From Agarophyton chilense (Eukaryota > Rhodophyta > Florideophyceae > Gracilariales > Gracilariaceae): 64,000 nt of DNA. This document shows positions 23,649 to 36,000 of the stretch, piece by piece. Made by a program: the position numbers and the translations under genes. How positions within the stretch are numbered: position 1 is the first letter of the stretch; every line of letters starts with the position of its first letter. The notes under the pieces were generated by a model, which saw nothing but the letters and a program-made list of their open reading frames with translations, was not told the DNA's origin and made no database searches. Location of the stretch: assembly GCA_030374765.1 (NCBI GenBank), contig JARGXX010000028.1:372001-436000 (forward strand), given 5' to 3'.

Positions 23649-24167
23649 CTAGCACGGCCCCTCCGCCTCCACGCGGCCGCCCGGGCACTCGCACATGCAC
23701 GCGTTAGGCGCCGTGGCGTTGCCCGTCGGCGACGCGCAGCACACAGGCATGTAGATCATTGGACACGCGCAGTTCGGCAGCGGCTTCGGCGCGGCAGTGG
23801 GGGGGAGACCTACGGCGCACTGCGCATCGGACACGACGGTGGCACTCAGGTCGGAACAGACACACTCGCACGCGTTGGGCTTGGTGGCAAAGCCCGCGGC
23901 GGACATGCAGCACACCGGCGCGTAGATGCGCGGACATGGACAATACTGTGCGGCGGCGCGGCGCGCTGGCACTCTTCGCTGTGCGAAAAGATGCGTCGCG
24001 TCGCGTCGCGCGTAGAGCGCGACTGTGGCTATTAGCGCGAGCGACAGCGCGGCCAGTAGCGCGGCCTGTAGCGTGGGGCGCAGGCGGGGCGGCGGGGACG
24101 GCGGGGGCGGTGCCGAGGACGAAGACGGCACGGAGTCGTAGTTGCAAGGTGCGGCGGGGGGGTTCAT
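23649..24167 (-). CDS. Type II membrane protein with two Kazal-like Cys-rich modules
   Basis: 172 codons, ATG at 24165-24167, stop TAG at 23649-23651, no lesion. A Pro/Ser-rich cytoplasmic start (residues 1-30) is followed by one membrane helix, about residues 31-52 (LQAALLAALSLALIATVALY), then a basic RR stretch. Two tandem extracellular modules then share the same Cys pattern: CPCPRIYAPVCC...NACECVC and CACPMIYMPVCC...NACMCEC, each closing with a further Cys. Kazal domains have C-x-C-x3-Y-x-PVC-G then N-x-C-x2-C; here PVCG is replaced by PVCC in both modules, so the disulphide pattern must differ. The CDS is far more GC-rich than the flanking transposon DNA. Protease inhibition is possible but unproven. 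Confidence 0.7.
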   Translation of the reverse strand: MNPPAAPCNYDSVPSSSSAPPPPSPPPRLRPTLQAALLAALSLALIATVALYARRDATHLFAQRRVPARRAAAQYCPCPRIYAPVCCMSAAGFATKPNACECVCSDLSATVVSDAQCAVGLPPTAAPKPLPNCACPMIYMPVCCASPTGNATAPNACMCECPGGRVEAEGPC

Positions 24168-24410
24168 GGCGGAGGCGATCGATGGCGATGACGATGACGG
24201 AGGACGGTGAGAACGATCGATGGCGAGGGCGACGACGACTGGGTGTTATAGCGAGGTGCGTCACGCCGAGCGGATGCGTTCGTGATGATCTGCTGCGTAC
24301 TGTAGGACGGGATGCAACGCGCGTCATGCCAGCGCCGCAGGCTCGTCGTTAACCTGATCTGCGACGAGATTGTGCAATACACGATTGCCACTTGGCACAA
24401 TGCCGCCGGC

Positions 24411-24416
24411 GCTTTA
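24411..24416 (-). promoter_or_regulatory. TATA box candidate for 23649-24167
   Basis: The minus strand reads TTTAGTATAAAGCGCCG, about 245 bp upstream of the ATG. It is followed by a GC-rich leader. Confidence 0.4.
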
Positions 24417-25429
24417 TACTAAACCTCACCTTTGCTCTGCCCCGAGACACTGGGGACGGAGATTACAAGGGGGGGCACCTGGTGCCCGCTGAATATTACC
24501 CGATTCCACCGCGCGCGTTACAAGCGCATATTACACTTTAGACCAACAGCCCTCTCGCTCTTCGTACGACTACCTACCATACTTACGGGCCTAGCGTCAA
24601 GAGCTGTTATGTGTTTCAACCCGACAGACCCGCCATAGTTTAATCCAACCAACGATCTACAAAAATAGCGTCGCAACGTTTGTCGATGGGTCGATATTAT
24701 TTTTACTGCTGCGAAAAAGGGCACCAATTTTCGTTATCCAACAATTTTTGCAATTATAAGCCCACAGCCGTACAAAAGAGCTTCGCCTAGTGCTTAAAAA
24801 TCGGTGTTTTACGAATTTAATAAAAGAATTGTTGACTACAAGCAAAAAATCCGAGTAAACGCAGTTGGTCAAATCTTCAAACTTTTCGCAGTCGGGTATT
24901 CAATTTCTGTTGTCTCCCGTTTGATTTAATCCTCATTTCGTGTTATAAACTGTCTGAAACGCACAGAAAAGCCTCTGGATCGTTTTGTATCGCGTTTAGG
25001 CGGCTTGGCTGCAGATCATCTCATGCGTTGTCAATTCTCATCTTCGTCTCAAGTTAGAGAAGTTCTGGCGATAACGCTACACAACCATGCACCTTTGAGT
25101 GAGGAGACGTTGATAGATGCCAAACTACAACCTTTTTTTCTCGCCAAAGCTCGCATTAAAAATTGAAATGACGATAAAGATACACAGCACAAAATCGGTA
25201 TTTTGAAGTGCCAGGAGTCTGTTGAAAACCTGCTCGAAATGATATTGAAGCCTCGTTTCAAGCTTTTGAGTCGAGATAATCACAATATAACGAATTCAAA
25301 GCTTTATGTTACCAAAAGAAAGATCAATGAAGACAAAATGGAATAATAGGCACAGTTTACAGATAATCGCTCAAAGACCTGCCAAAAGTCCTCTATCAAC
25401 AAGATCTTTCATTCCTCACGCAGATTTTT
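24417..25429. other. No gene recognised
   Basis: AT-rich, only short frames without domains. Confidence 0.4.
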
Positions 25430-27300
25430 ATTAAAACTGGATGACGCCGTTAAATTCGTACCAAAGCTCTCCGCTACCGCTTCTAGTTCTGCAGCGCACT
25501 ATAAGAGGGAGAACTTTGAGAAAATTGTGGCTAAGAAAGTTCAAACTACCCAATACGCAATTTCTCAATCACACCAGAGCATACTATCTCGCTTGGCCAA
25601 TAGAAAACGAGGGATATGCATCAACCATTCCTTTCAAATCAGGAAATGCATTAACCATTCCTCTCAAATCAGTAAATGAACGTGTGCCCAATTCCATCGT
25701 TTCTGACGAAGAAGAGGAAGCTCGAACGCCAACTCAGCGATTCAGACGGTAGGTCCGACGGTAATTGTCGTAGAGGAATAAATCCGAGAAACCATGCCTC
25801 AAGGGAGCGTTATCGTGGCTTAAACGCGGCTTTTTCGCCAGGCACCGCCCCATCGAAACACAATCATGCCTACAGTCGTGGATTGGGTCGCCTTATGATG
25901 TGTTTAGCAGAACGAGATATCCTAACATTATTGTAATTGGATGTACCCGTATTGTGGACAACATCGAGTTTGTGGCTGCATAATCAATCGCAATGAGCAT
26001 CCCATTTCACTTTAAAGATATCGACTCAGACCCCTTCCTTTTCTCACGGTTTTGGTCCAGAATGTTCGAATCCAAAACTAGTATTCGGAACTTGAAGATT
26101 GAAGATCAAACGACTCACCGATGTGGAAGCCGACAAAGTTTTCTACATTATTGAAGGCGATGTCCTCTGCTACTGGGAAATGACATAGTGTCCCGTTCGG
26201 ACCTCATGAGCTCGGACAACACGCTCAAAGTGCCCGTTTCGGTCGGAATCTCTCGAGATGACGCAGTTCTGTCTACGTACGTCCTAGGAGAAGACAATGA
26301 CCGCGGAACACACTTATTCGTCGTTCCTTCGATAGCAACGTCGTTCAAATCCTACTTCTCTTCTCATTCTTCCTTTTTCCGTGGGGGTCATCAGCCGATC
26401 ACCAAACTATCTGGCAAGGAAGATATGGACTGAACCCATTCCCGTCGCTTCGCCACAATGCTTCACTGTCAGTCCCGCCCCTTCACCAAGGACATGAAAA
26501 TGCTTTGCAGTCTATCAAGGATACTCAATGGAACTCTTGCTGATGAGCTCGAAAAGGCCTACAATTCTTGCACTTTGTGCAAAAGGTCTAGCCGCCGATT
26601 ACATTCTCGAAAGATATCACTCAAGAAGATACTGGTTGAGTTCAACGAGCACCTTCAAGTCGAATTCTTATTCATTCGCGAGCTTGAAAACCTCACCATT
26701 CTGCGTATAAAGGATTTATCCGTCGGTCTCTCCATCACTGTCTTGATGACTTCAGGAGATATAACCGATACCGCTCGCATGATTGAAGTTCATTGATTTG
26801 ATGTCTTGGGCCTCCATCAAAGTTATCAGTAGAGCCAGGGTTCAACAACGACTCTATCCAGCGATGGTATGCCGAGAATCAGAGATCACTCGAACCGCGC
26901 CCTGCTCGACGCCATAACAAAGCGTCGAGTCGAGCAACAAGACCATCCGAACATTTGTCCAAACGCTCCTTCTCGAAGAACCGCATCCAAGAGAAACTCG
27001 TCAAGTTTATCGCACGGACTTTGAAATCCTCTCAAAAACCACATTCCTGAAGAATGTGCTGTATAGTAACAACTCAGTCAGCAGCTTTGAGCTTGTTCAC
27101 GGCGGCACTGCTTCTATTTATGGGATACCCAAGCAGATGCTACCAGGGATGCTTCTCGCTTCCTACCATGAACAAGTTCCCAAGCGTGTCGTACACACCT
27201 TATTTCGTACGAAGCCATCGTATTCTTTATCGCAACACCTTCTGACACCAACCACTCCGGTATACGTCTTCAAGGGGGTTGGGAAACATGGTGCCTGGTA
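25430..27300 (+). pseudogene. copia-2 gag, protease and integrase part (interrupted)
   Basis: Plus-strand remnant of a divergent copia-like lineage best compared with copia-5 at 60.5 kb. Gag is barely traceable (25440-25930). The protease end at about 26170-26400 (LLGNDIVSRSDL and NTLKVPVS) lines up with copia-5 WVVGRNVTNYCDIL and NILKLPPD. Integrase follows: a C-x2-C remnant (SCTLCKRSS), the core DLSVGLSITVLM, then EPRPARRHNKA, the same RHNK block as copia-5. At 27056-27300 a good frame runs FELVHGGTASIYGIPKQ to KGVGKHGAWY. There it meets the Tc1 insertion in mid-codon, and the same frame resumes as KAF after 28602. Stops are frequent. Confidence 0.7.
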
Positions 27301-28600
27301 CAGTGCGTTTCAAAAACATATCCCTTTACAAAAACTGCGCCAAAAAGGCATTTCACGTACTGTAGAGCACATTTCACAACAAATAAAAACCACTAAGTCA
27401 ATAACACTGTTTCAAAAGTATATCCTTTATACAATCATTCGCTCAATTATGGCTCGTGGCGCACCTCTCACACGCTCTGAACAGCTGGAAATCATGGAAT
27501 TAGTAGGTCAGGGTATGATTCCAGCAGATATAGCCCGAAAACTCAAGCGCAGCCCAAAAACAATCAGCAACTTCATCAAAAACCCCGCTACATACGGAAC
27601 AAAGCGTTCAACCGGCCGTCCTACGGCACTATCCCCGGCCGATAAGCGTGGAATTAAGCGAGAACTATGCCGCAACACTTCATCTTGCGGGAAAATTGTC
27701 AAAAATCTAAATTTGCCTCTATCACGATCTACAATATGGCGTGAAGTCAACCGTCAAAATTTGTTCAAGTACACAAAAATGAGGAAAACTTTTTTTTTAA
27801 AAGATAATCACAAGAAAAATCGAGTTGAATGGTGTGCTCAAAAGGCTTATTGGAAAACGGAATGGAATAATGTTATCTTTTCCGACGAAAAAAAGTTTAA
27901 CCTTGATGGTCCAGATTGCTATAAATTTTATTGGCATGATCTACGAAAAGAAAAGAAAGAATTTGTGATTAGGCATTCAGGAGGCGCATCAGTAATGGTT
28001 TGGGCTGGAATCTCCACGAAAGGAGCAACTGATATGGCTTTTGTTGAAACTACAATGAACTCTGAGAAGTATGCTGAGGTTCTAGAAAACTATCTTTTAC
28101 CTTTTTCATACTGTATGCACAGAGAAGAATTCATTTTTCAGCAAGATAATGCACCTGTGCATAAGTCTAATTCTATGAAACAGTGGTTCAATAGTCTAAA
28201 TATGTCGGTTATGGAATGGCCTGCGCGCTCTCCTGACCTCAATCCTATCGAAAACATTTGGGGAATGTTGGCCCGAATGGTTTATGGGCAATGAAGGCAA
28301 TTTGATACAGTTTTTTATTTGAAAAATTGTATCAAGGATTGCTGGGAAAAGATTGACTGTAATGCTATCAATCCTTTTATAGAATCAATGCCAAAGCGTT
28401 GTATAAGTGTTATACAGGCTAGAGGAGCAAAAATAAACTACTGAACTCGCGTTAGAATAAAAAGGATGCAATAAAGGTTATGATTTTGAAACAGTTTTTT
28501 TACTTGAAAATTTTTTCACACTGATTTTGTTAGTTGTACTGTAGCCAAAACGTCGATTTTTGGAAAATTTGCGCGAGGGATATGATTTTGAAACAGACTT
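27301..28600 (+). mobile_element. Tc1/mariner transposon with TA duplication
   Basis: 1300 bp between TA dinucleotides at 27299-27300 and 28601-28602. The inverted ends match over about 25 bp: CAGTGCGTTTCAAAAACATA at 27301 against AAGTCTGTTTCAAAATCATA read inward from 28600. Removing the element and one TA restores an open frame (AWY|KAF) in the surrounding copia-2 remnant, which confirms the exact boundaries. It holds a single transposase gene. Confidence 0.95.
27449..28444 (+). pseudogene. Tc1-family transposase (one in-frame stop)
   Basis: The true start is the ATG at 27449 (MARGAPLTRSEQ). The open frame further left belongs to the interrupted copia-2. Residues 1-110 hold two helix-turn-helix units with the linker GRPTALS. 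The DDE core has D146 (FSDEKKF), D233 (QQDNAPVH) and E268 (DLNPIENIW), giving DD34E, the Tc1 signature. The frame then meets a TGA at 28292-28294 but continues open in phase for 49 codons to a TGA at 28442, ending QARGAKINY. Total length of about 331 codons is normal for Tc1. All three catalytic residues lie before the stop, so a truncated product would lack only the C-terminal tail. Confidence 0.92.
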
Positions 28601-28613
28601 TACAAGGCGTTTC

Positions 28614-28665
28614 GGTCACTACTCCCAGTGAACAGTGGTTTGGGACAGAATATGGCCGATAATGG
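28614..28665. repeat. CACTA element, left terminal inverted repeat
   Basis: GGTCACTACTCCCAGTG... pairs with the inverse of 39236-39287 (GGTCAGTAGTACCCAGTG...), and both arms run on into AGTGG and AATATGGCCG. Subterminal copies of GGCC motifs continue to about 28850. CACTAC at 28617 is taken as the end; the flanking bases of the two ends do not match as a clean target duplication. Confidence 0.8.
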
Positions 28666-29080
28666 GACTTGATTAAATCCAAATTTTATTTTGCATGTCC
28701 AGAAGTGGCCGGCACAGGGCCGCCAAACAAGTGGCATTATCTTAAAAAAATATTGATGCGTCGTAAAGTGGCCAAAAGCAGGCCAGCAGTTGACGGCCGT
28801 CCGAGAAATGGACGCAATGTAGCCGAATGGAGATGCCTCCGGCCCTATTTCGGCAATTTATATTTGAAAATCCATTTGCGGCAGTCTCGTGCCATTCAAC
28901 ATCAGGAGGCCGCTTTGCTTTGCTGCATCGTAAAACACAAAAAAGAGTCGTGCTCCAAATTTCACGCTGTCATATTTCAGACATCCACCTCAAAACCGTG
29001 GCCATCCGAGCCTTCAATTCCCGCTCTCAGGAATTCGTGGTCAAGCCACGGAGAGTTCTGTTGCATTCGCCTCAAAATCC

Positions 29081-32000
29081 ATGGACTTGGCTGAGTCCAA
29101 AAACGATTTGCTTTGGAGGTTCATTGGGCGTTCTCTGTATCTCGGTCTGATAACGTTTGGAGTCACGGCTTTCGTCGCATTCCTGCTTGACTATTGTCGC
29201 CGTTACCTTATCAATTATGGACCGCGAAATCTTCATCGCTCCCTTCGTCGCTTGCCAAAACTACAAGGCTTTTTCATGAAATACCGTGGTGGGAATTTAC
29301 ACTTGTTTTTTTTCTTTAAGTTATCAGATTCGCCCTTAACTTGCTGGTATGTGTTGTGTACGTACATGGCACATACTTGCAGAATGTCAATACGTACATC
29401 AAAGTTGTGTACGGAATATCTTCGAGGCTACTTGTTATCAATGCTGTACTGCGTTTACTATCAAATGAGTCAGCTTTCTCATCCATTTTCTCCCTACAAA
29501 TTCTGGTTGATTCCTTCTCATACCCATCGATGTGGATTGCTGATGGTCCGAATGCATATCTGAACTTAGCTTTCCTTCGCGCGGTTTCGCTATATCTTTC
29601 CTATTTGATCTTGGAAAGACTACTTTTTATTCGAATGATGAGCTCCAGAATGCTTTTTTTAAAGCTACTTGTTCAGAATCTAGTGCTGTTTTACACGCTT
29701 GCTGGTGCCATCCAGCTTCTCGAAATTCCAGATGATCTTCTCCCTACAGCTTTTCGCGAAAGGTGGTTCAATTTTGGAGAATGGATGTTTTTGAATTCAT
29801 GCTACTTCATTATTGTCACTTTGTCGACCGTAGGATATGGCGATTTCTCTCCCTCGACTTTGCAAGGACGCATCTTCACTTTGTTCATCATTATCATAGG
29901 TATTGTTATATTTGCTTCCATCGTTTCGGAGCTCGTGACGCATGCCCGTCGTCGTCGTGGGAGCAGATGGTTCGTTAAGAACAAGAACACTCGCCACGTC
30001 ATTATAACCGGATCTCCAAACCGTACGGACCTCATCCAATTCATTTCAGAGTTTTTTTCAGACCCCCGCGGTTCAAACAAGAATGCCAGGATTGTTGTAC
30101 TGGTAGGCGAAGTACAATGGTCTGACTCTGATTGGTATCAGTATATTGCGAAGAATTACTTCTTGCCGAACAGGGTGCAGTACATGCATGGTTCTGTTGG
30201 GAACTCCTTAGATCTCAGTCGTGCCGGGATTGAGACTGCTGATGCTGTGTTTATTTTGAGCTCGTTTAGGAACGGTGAAGAACCGTCAATCCAAGACACC
30301 GAAACCGTTATGAGCGCCTTGGCGATCAGAAACATTCGGACAGATATTCCCATTTACGCTCAGACTATCCTAGAAAATTCTAATCTACAGACATACACTG
30401 CTCTCATCGCACCATCTACTTTTTCGAAAGAGGAGACATATTTCAGAGGAAAGGAAATGAGTAGAAACGCAGCATATACCGGATTATATTTTAAAGTCCT
30501 AGAGCTCGAATACGAAACTATTCCAGAGCTACAACGCAAAGGCAGTGTTCTGAGGAGATTTGAAGAACATGTGCATAGATACCTCGACACTCAAGAGGAT
30601 ACTAGAAGAAATTATGAAACAGGTCGTGGGAAAGATGATCTTGCTCGTTCACAACTCGTTTGTCTTCAAGAAATTCAAATGGCGTTGATATCTGGAAATG
30701 TAAGAGCGAATGGGGTAGGTACTTTACTGTCAAATATGTACCTTGACGTGCAAACTCCAGAATTCTCAGAAAACGAGCCACCGTGGCTATCGGAATACCA
30801 TATGGGAGCATCGTGCGAGCTCGCTTATGCAATTGTTCCGAAAGAGCTCGACGGCGTTGCGATAAAGGATTTAGCAACAGAGCTGTGTCAACTAGTGCTT
30901 ATCATCGTGCCTATCAGTGATGTCAGTAATCCTGTTCCAAGACTTGTCCTTAAAACCGATGCATTGCTTTCTCGTGGTGATTTAGTGATGGTGTTGACGT
31001 ATCATGAACTGGGAGCAGTTGCTGCCGTTCTAAACATTGTAGCACTGCGCTATGCAAAGCTACGTCGAGAAAAATTGGTTTCAACCACTCATCCGCCTCT
31101 GGAGTCTCTGGAGTCAATGGGACAGTCGCAAACTGCGAGAGAGAATGCCCCACCCAATGTTCATGAGCTGGAGGCAAGTCAGATTCTAGAACTGGGTGAA
31201 ATATCTCCATCATTCTGTGCTCTTTTACAAAATCGCCGAAACCAGTCAGGGGATGATCTTGACGCGCTCTTTGATGAGGAAGATTCGGAGAGAATTGCAC
31301 AGCAAGCAGAGAGGACAGAATGGCTTCTCACAAAAGCCAAAGCTCATCGCGTCCCAGAAGACTTGAAAGACCACGTCATCATTGCGCTCAAGGGTGAGGG
31401 GGCGTTGGACACACTTACGTTGCTGCTTGCGAACCTGTGGAAAAAAGATGTACGTATGTCAGTCAAAGGAACACACAAAGCAAAGGTTGTCGTCGTTCAT
31501 CCCTGCATATCGTCGGAATTTAGCGACAGGTTGTCTCGCGTTGTTGGACAATCCCTCTTCTTTGTAGAAGGACCTTCTACATCGAGGGCGACATAGAGAA
31601 AGGCTAGGATAGACCATGCAAATGCAGTAGTAACCACAGCTGACTACAGGCAAAAAGGAAATGGCACTGACGCTCAAACCTTACTCACTCTTCTCGCTTT
31701 GGATGTCGTTACCAAAGATGATCAGAATCTTTTTATTTGTTCAGAGCTTGTAGAAGAACGGTCATTAGAGTACTTGCGAGAACCATTGCATCCACGTAGA
31801 AAGGTTGCAGATCTCGGTGACGAAGTTAGTCAGGGCCCTTTAGCTGCTGAAAATCGCAATACATGTTCCACTGAAGGAGCTTCAAATGCAGCATCTGCAG
31901 TCAAACCCCAGGCGCCATCACGGGAACGCACTGTCGTCGGCCAAGGTAACGAGATTCGTCAGGAGTCAACACGTCACAATGTGTCAAATGCTCTCCACGG

Positions 32001-33094
32001 AAGACTTTCGCAACAACCCTTAGGAAACTTGAGGGGTATCATTCCGGACAGCCCCGCTAATATCGTTCCAGAGTTCGAGGGTGATACCGCGCCTAAGCCT
32101 GGTGCCATTAGAGCTCGCCGAAGCGTGTTATTTTCAAGAAGCAGATATGCGTCAGGAGAGCTGCTTGTACAATCTAATGCCATCACTTTACTGGCGCGGG
32201 GAGTACATTGAACCAGGTTTCATTAATTTGTTCACCAATTTTCTTGGTACTAACTCGCAGAGTTTTGGAATGAAGATCCGCCTTATCAGGATTCCGCCTT
32301 CCATGTTTGATTCCCGCAATACAGCTGGAAGAGGTGATCTTGAGCTAGTACGATACGAGAAAATTTTCAACGCCCTCATCAGATTAGTCGTAACTCCGCT
32401 TGGAATTTACCGTTCTGGTACTGCACCTGCGCTGTTGCCCACCAAATCCCGAAAGAAGAGGGGAGCAGCCGTGTTGCGCTACTTGGGACAGCTGACAAAC
32501 GAGTCTTTATCTGGCGAAGAAGGAAATGAAATCGAGGGATCATCTGTCTTCATTCGCGTGAGGCGACTTCTCCGAAGAGTCTTTGGCACTTTCCGAGAAG
32601 TGCTTCCCAGTCATGTTCAAGAACAGGAAGGAAGGAATGAAGTCCATGGACGATTGGATGGTGAGGCTCACAATGATGAAATGGCTGTTGCATCCGATGA
32701 AGATACGTCAAGCACGATTGATGTGAACGACGCATCCGACGCAGACTTTACAGCAGATGCCCAAAATCAATTATCAGGCTTTGCGGGAACTAACGAGAAG
32801 AAATATACTGCTCTAGCGGACAAAGAAGACCACGGTGCGACGGGTGCGGCTTCAAGGATACATACAGTCACTTATGTCCTTGGGCAACTGAAATACACGG
32901 AGAAAGCGGTGATATATAATTTGCTACCCTACGTCTATACACATCCCGATCTTAACACATTATGCGCTAAAACAGATGGCGTCTTCGTCCTTTGCGATTC
33001 ATGCTTCGAGAACGAAAGAACGTCGTCCACTATACCCGCACGGCAAGGGCGCCCGGAATTTGGAGGTCACCGCGGCTTATTCTCTTGTTTCTAA
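29081..33094 (+). pseudogene. Slo/BK-type potassium channel with two RCK domains (three lesions)
   Basis: ATG at 29081 begins an S0-like segment (LLWRFIGRSLYLGLITFGV, then FLLDYCRRYL). A frameshift in a T-run at about 29300-29320 joins it to the S1-S6 frame. The pore filter is STVGYGDF at 29824-29847, followed by S6 (IIIIGIVIFASIV). RCK1 starts near 29995 (RHVIITGSPNRTDLIQF) and has GSVGNSLDLSRAGIETADAV. RCK2 contains CELAYAIVPKELDGVAIKDL and TADYRQKGNGTDAQTLLTLL. A TAG at 31594-31596 lies in RCK2, then a one-base shift near 32195 moves to the frame ending at 33094 (MFDSRNTAGRGDL and PLGIYRSGTAPALL). No calcium-bowl acidic run is visible. About 1330 codons, no introns. Confidence 0.85.
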
Positions 33095-36000
33095 CCTTGT
33101 CAACAAAATATCGCCTTCCAGATATGTCAAGTACTCCGACAAGGCGTTGAATACATTCACTTGTCTCAATGGAAACCTCTGAACGCCTTCTATCCCTCGT
33201 GTACACAAGATCTAGTTGTTCCTCATGCACACACCCATACTGCCACTTGATCTGAAAAAGAGCTAACATGAGCACTCGCTTCCCATCTTGTCTATTAATT
33301 TCGATGCAGGCCTCGAATATCCGTTGTACCTCACCATAGTACAGATCTCTCGTCTTTCGAAGTGATGTCGTATGGGATACTCCAGAATGAGAATTAGCAT
33401 CGATCTGTGCTTCGTCAACCCTCAAAAACTCTCCCGCGATGCAATGCTTTTGACGCGCTCCACGTGTGGACTTGCATCATTTCGTGTACCACTCCTTGGT
33501 TTCAATGGAAAATTGTTGATTACTCTTGAAGATTGTGGCCCACTGGTACTGTTTGACAGAAGTGATTCTATAGCTTTGGACGCCATTGGAGACGTTCTGC
33601 CTCATGAACCTTGATATAGAACTTCTTTTTTCTCCGCATACCTCGCTCTCGATTCCATTTCCATGACACTCGACGCCTGTACTGGTATAACGTGTACTTT
33701 TCCCTTCGCCTGATGATTCAGAGTCCTGATCACTTGTTTCGCTCGTGAGCCTCAGAGTTTTCTCTTCGACGACTCGCGGAGCAAGTCCATTGTTCAAAAT
33801 CCGAAGGGCGAATAGTCTATGATTCTTATGGAACAAGTGAGAGTATACATTTGTCTTGGAGGTCATTCGCCTTCCCATGTCCCCAAGAAGTCGCTCGATA
33901 AGAAACTGAGATGTCGTTGGAAGAGGACCACACTGTTTCAAAAGGTCTGGAATGTGTAATACTGCATGAGTTGTAGGTGTGAAGCAGTACGCATCTGAAG
34001 ATTTTCTGTAGAACAAATCGACGAACCTTGCGTACAGCTCCTCCACAACAGGCTTTAACTCTTCAACTTCACCATCCACGCACTGATATTGGAAGCATAT
34101 TGATATCAGCCTCGACGTCAGCCTACATATATTCAATATTTTCCCCTCAACTCCTTCACGATGCAGAAATGGAACGAGGTATATTTCTAACTGACGTTTG
34201 AAGTCCTCGGCCTTATATCTTTCTATGTCACGGAGAGCCAACGGTGGCCTCCCCCATGAAACAGGAATTCTTCCTGAACATCGATCCATGTTACTATCTA
34301 TCTTGTGGAGTGTGTTCCTTGGCATACAGTAGCTCGGAGTCGTTTCCATCTTCTCATGGCGAGCGTGAAATCCGCAGAGAAGCTTCAGCAAATGTTTACT
34401 CCAGCCCAAGAGTACCAGATGCATCACGTCGTATGGAAAAGAGTACTTGAAGTCCATCGAAAGCTTTCGAAAACAAGAATCGCGTTTGATGCCGGTTTTT
34501 CGTGCAATTTCCTTCATTCCGGCAGCAGCATCATCGCCGAGTCGTTTGAGCTTGCCCCACGTGGAAATGATATCGCGTTCGTGGCGAGCCAAGCCGCATT
34601 CGATGTTGATAATGTCCCCAACTTTGTAGACAATGTTACGCCCTCTCCTCTTTTCCAACACAGCTTTCACAAGGCCACATGAAATATGAGGAACAACGTA
34701 AGAGCTGTTACACTCGGGTACGTACGTCTTTTGCTTGAGGCAGAATCTACAAAACACTGTACCGGTGTGTCCAACGTACCCCAGCAGTTTTGAAGCTGCA
34801 GGCCAGTCAGCCGTGAAGAAAAGTACGTGTGCTCGGACAAGTCGGATACGCTTATCATGGCAGACAACCTGGACACCTTTCTGTAGCTGGCGAAAGTCTT
34901 TCACAATTTCAGACATGAATGTGTCAAAGTACTGGGATACATGAGAGCCAGGTACAACGGCGAGGATGAGGGTGTTATTTGCTCTCGATCGTTCCTCTAG
35001 GCTGAAGTTCAATACTGTGCAAACGAGGGGCCAAGAAGATATTGGTTGCCCCTTTCTGTTCTTTGCGCACTCAAAACCATCTGTGGAGAATGTGAGAAAC
35101 ACATGCAGCACATCTGATTCTTCATCCCACTGCTGCATGCAACTGGAGAATTTTCTTTGAAACATATTACCATGATGGAAATCTTGGTCCTCGGCAACAT
35201 TTATTGATTCCATGCAAGCATCTTTGGCTCGCTTGCATCCTTCAATAAGTTCTTGGAACGAGTCACGAACTCGGCATAGTGCCTTGATTGCAACTGTCGG
35301 TCTCAAGTACCAGAACTTTGCACTTCCAATTCCTTTGATAGTATTTTCACAGGCAGGACATTTAACTGTGTTTCTCAGCCTGCCGGCGGAAGCAGTATGA
35401 CCCTCCCTGCACATCTGCACATATAATTCCGTCGCGAGGGAGTTGCGAACAGCGAACGAAAGCATTGTACGGTATGAAACCATGGCGTTGATAGGGGCAA
35501 CAGTGAGAAGCTTTTCTAATGTTCTCTGAGATATACCTGACAGTTCAGCAGTATAGAGAAAGGCTCCAAGCCTTCTGAACTCATAAGCGCTTTGTACACC
35601 TGTATTCCTCGTTTCAAAACCAACAATGGCATCTGAGGAAAGGGAAAGTTGGGAAGCCTGTTGAGGGTCAGAATCTTCGGCACTTCTGGACATTTGGCCA
35701 TCATCGGATTCATAGAAGCCAGAGCTCTGTCTGTCTATATCGAAAGCATACGCATCCAAAGGACTGATAGCGCCAGGTTGCAACAACGAAAGTTGCGCAT
35801 CCTCATTTTTCGCATCCACGGGAAGATTATGGAAACTGTTTTGCGGATTCACGATGGGCACATGAAGGGGTGAATCCTTTTCTCTACCAAGATCAAATCC
35901 CCTCACATCGGAGCTCTCCTCCATTTCGCTCAAATCTTTCTGCGTTTGAAGTGGAGAAATAAATTGCTCATCATTCAGCAATTTCTGCTCGGGCTCGAGC

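Noticed and set aside
23759-24352. Plus-strand 197-residue frame over the Kazal-like gene
   Set aside because: It is an Arg-rich shadow caused by the high GC content of the opposite strand.
27056-28294. A single 412-residue protein starting at 27056
   Set aside because: It is a chimera of open frames: 27056-27300 is copia-2 integrase and 27301 onward is Tc1. The transposase starts at 27449.
31594-31596. TAG recoded as a sense codon in the channel, or a 33-nt intron removing it
   Set aside because: The 33 nt between a GT and an AG encode residues expected in the RCK strand, so splicing would remove conserved sequence. Other genes in the window use TAG as a normal stop.
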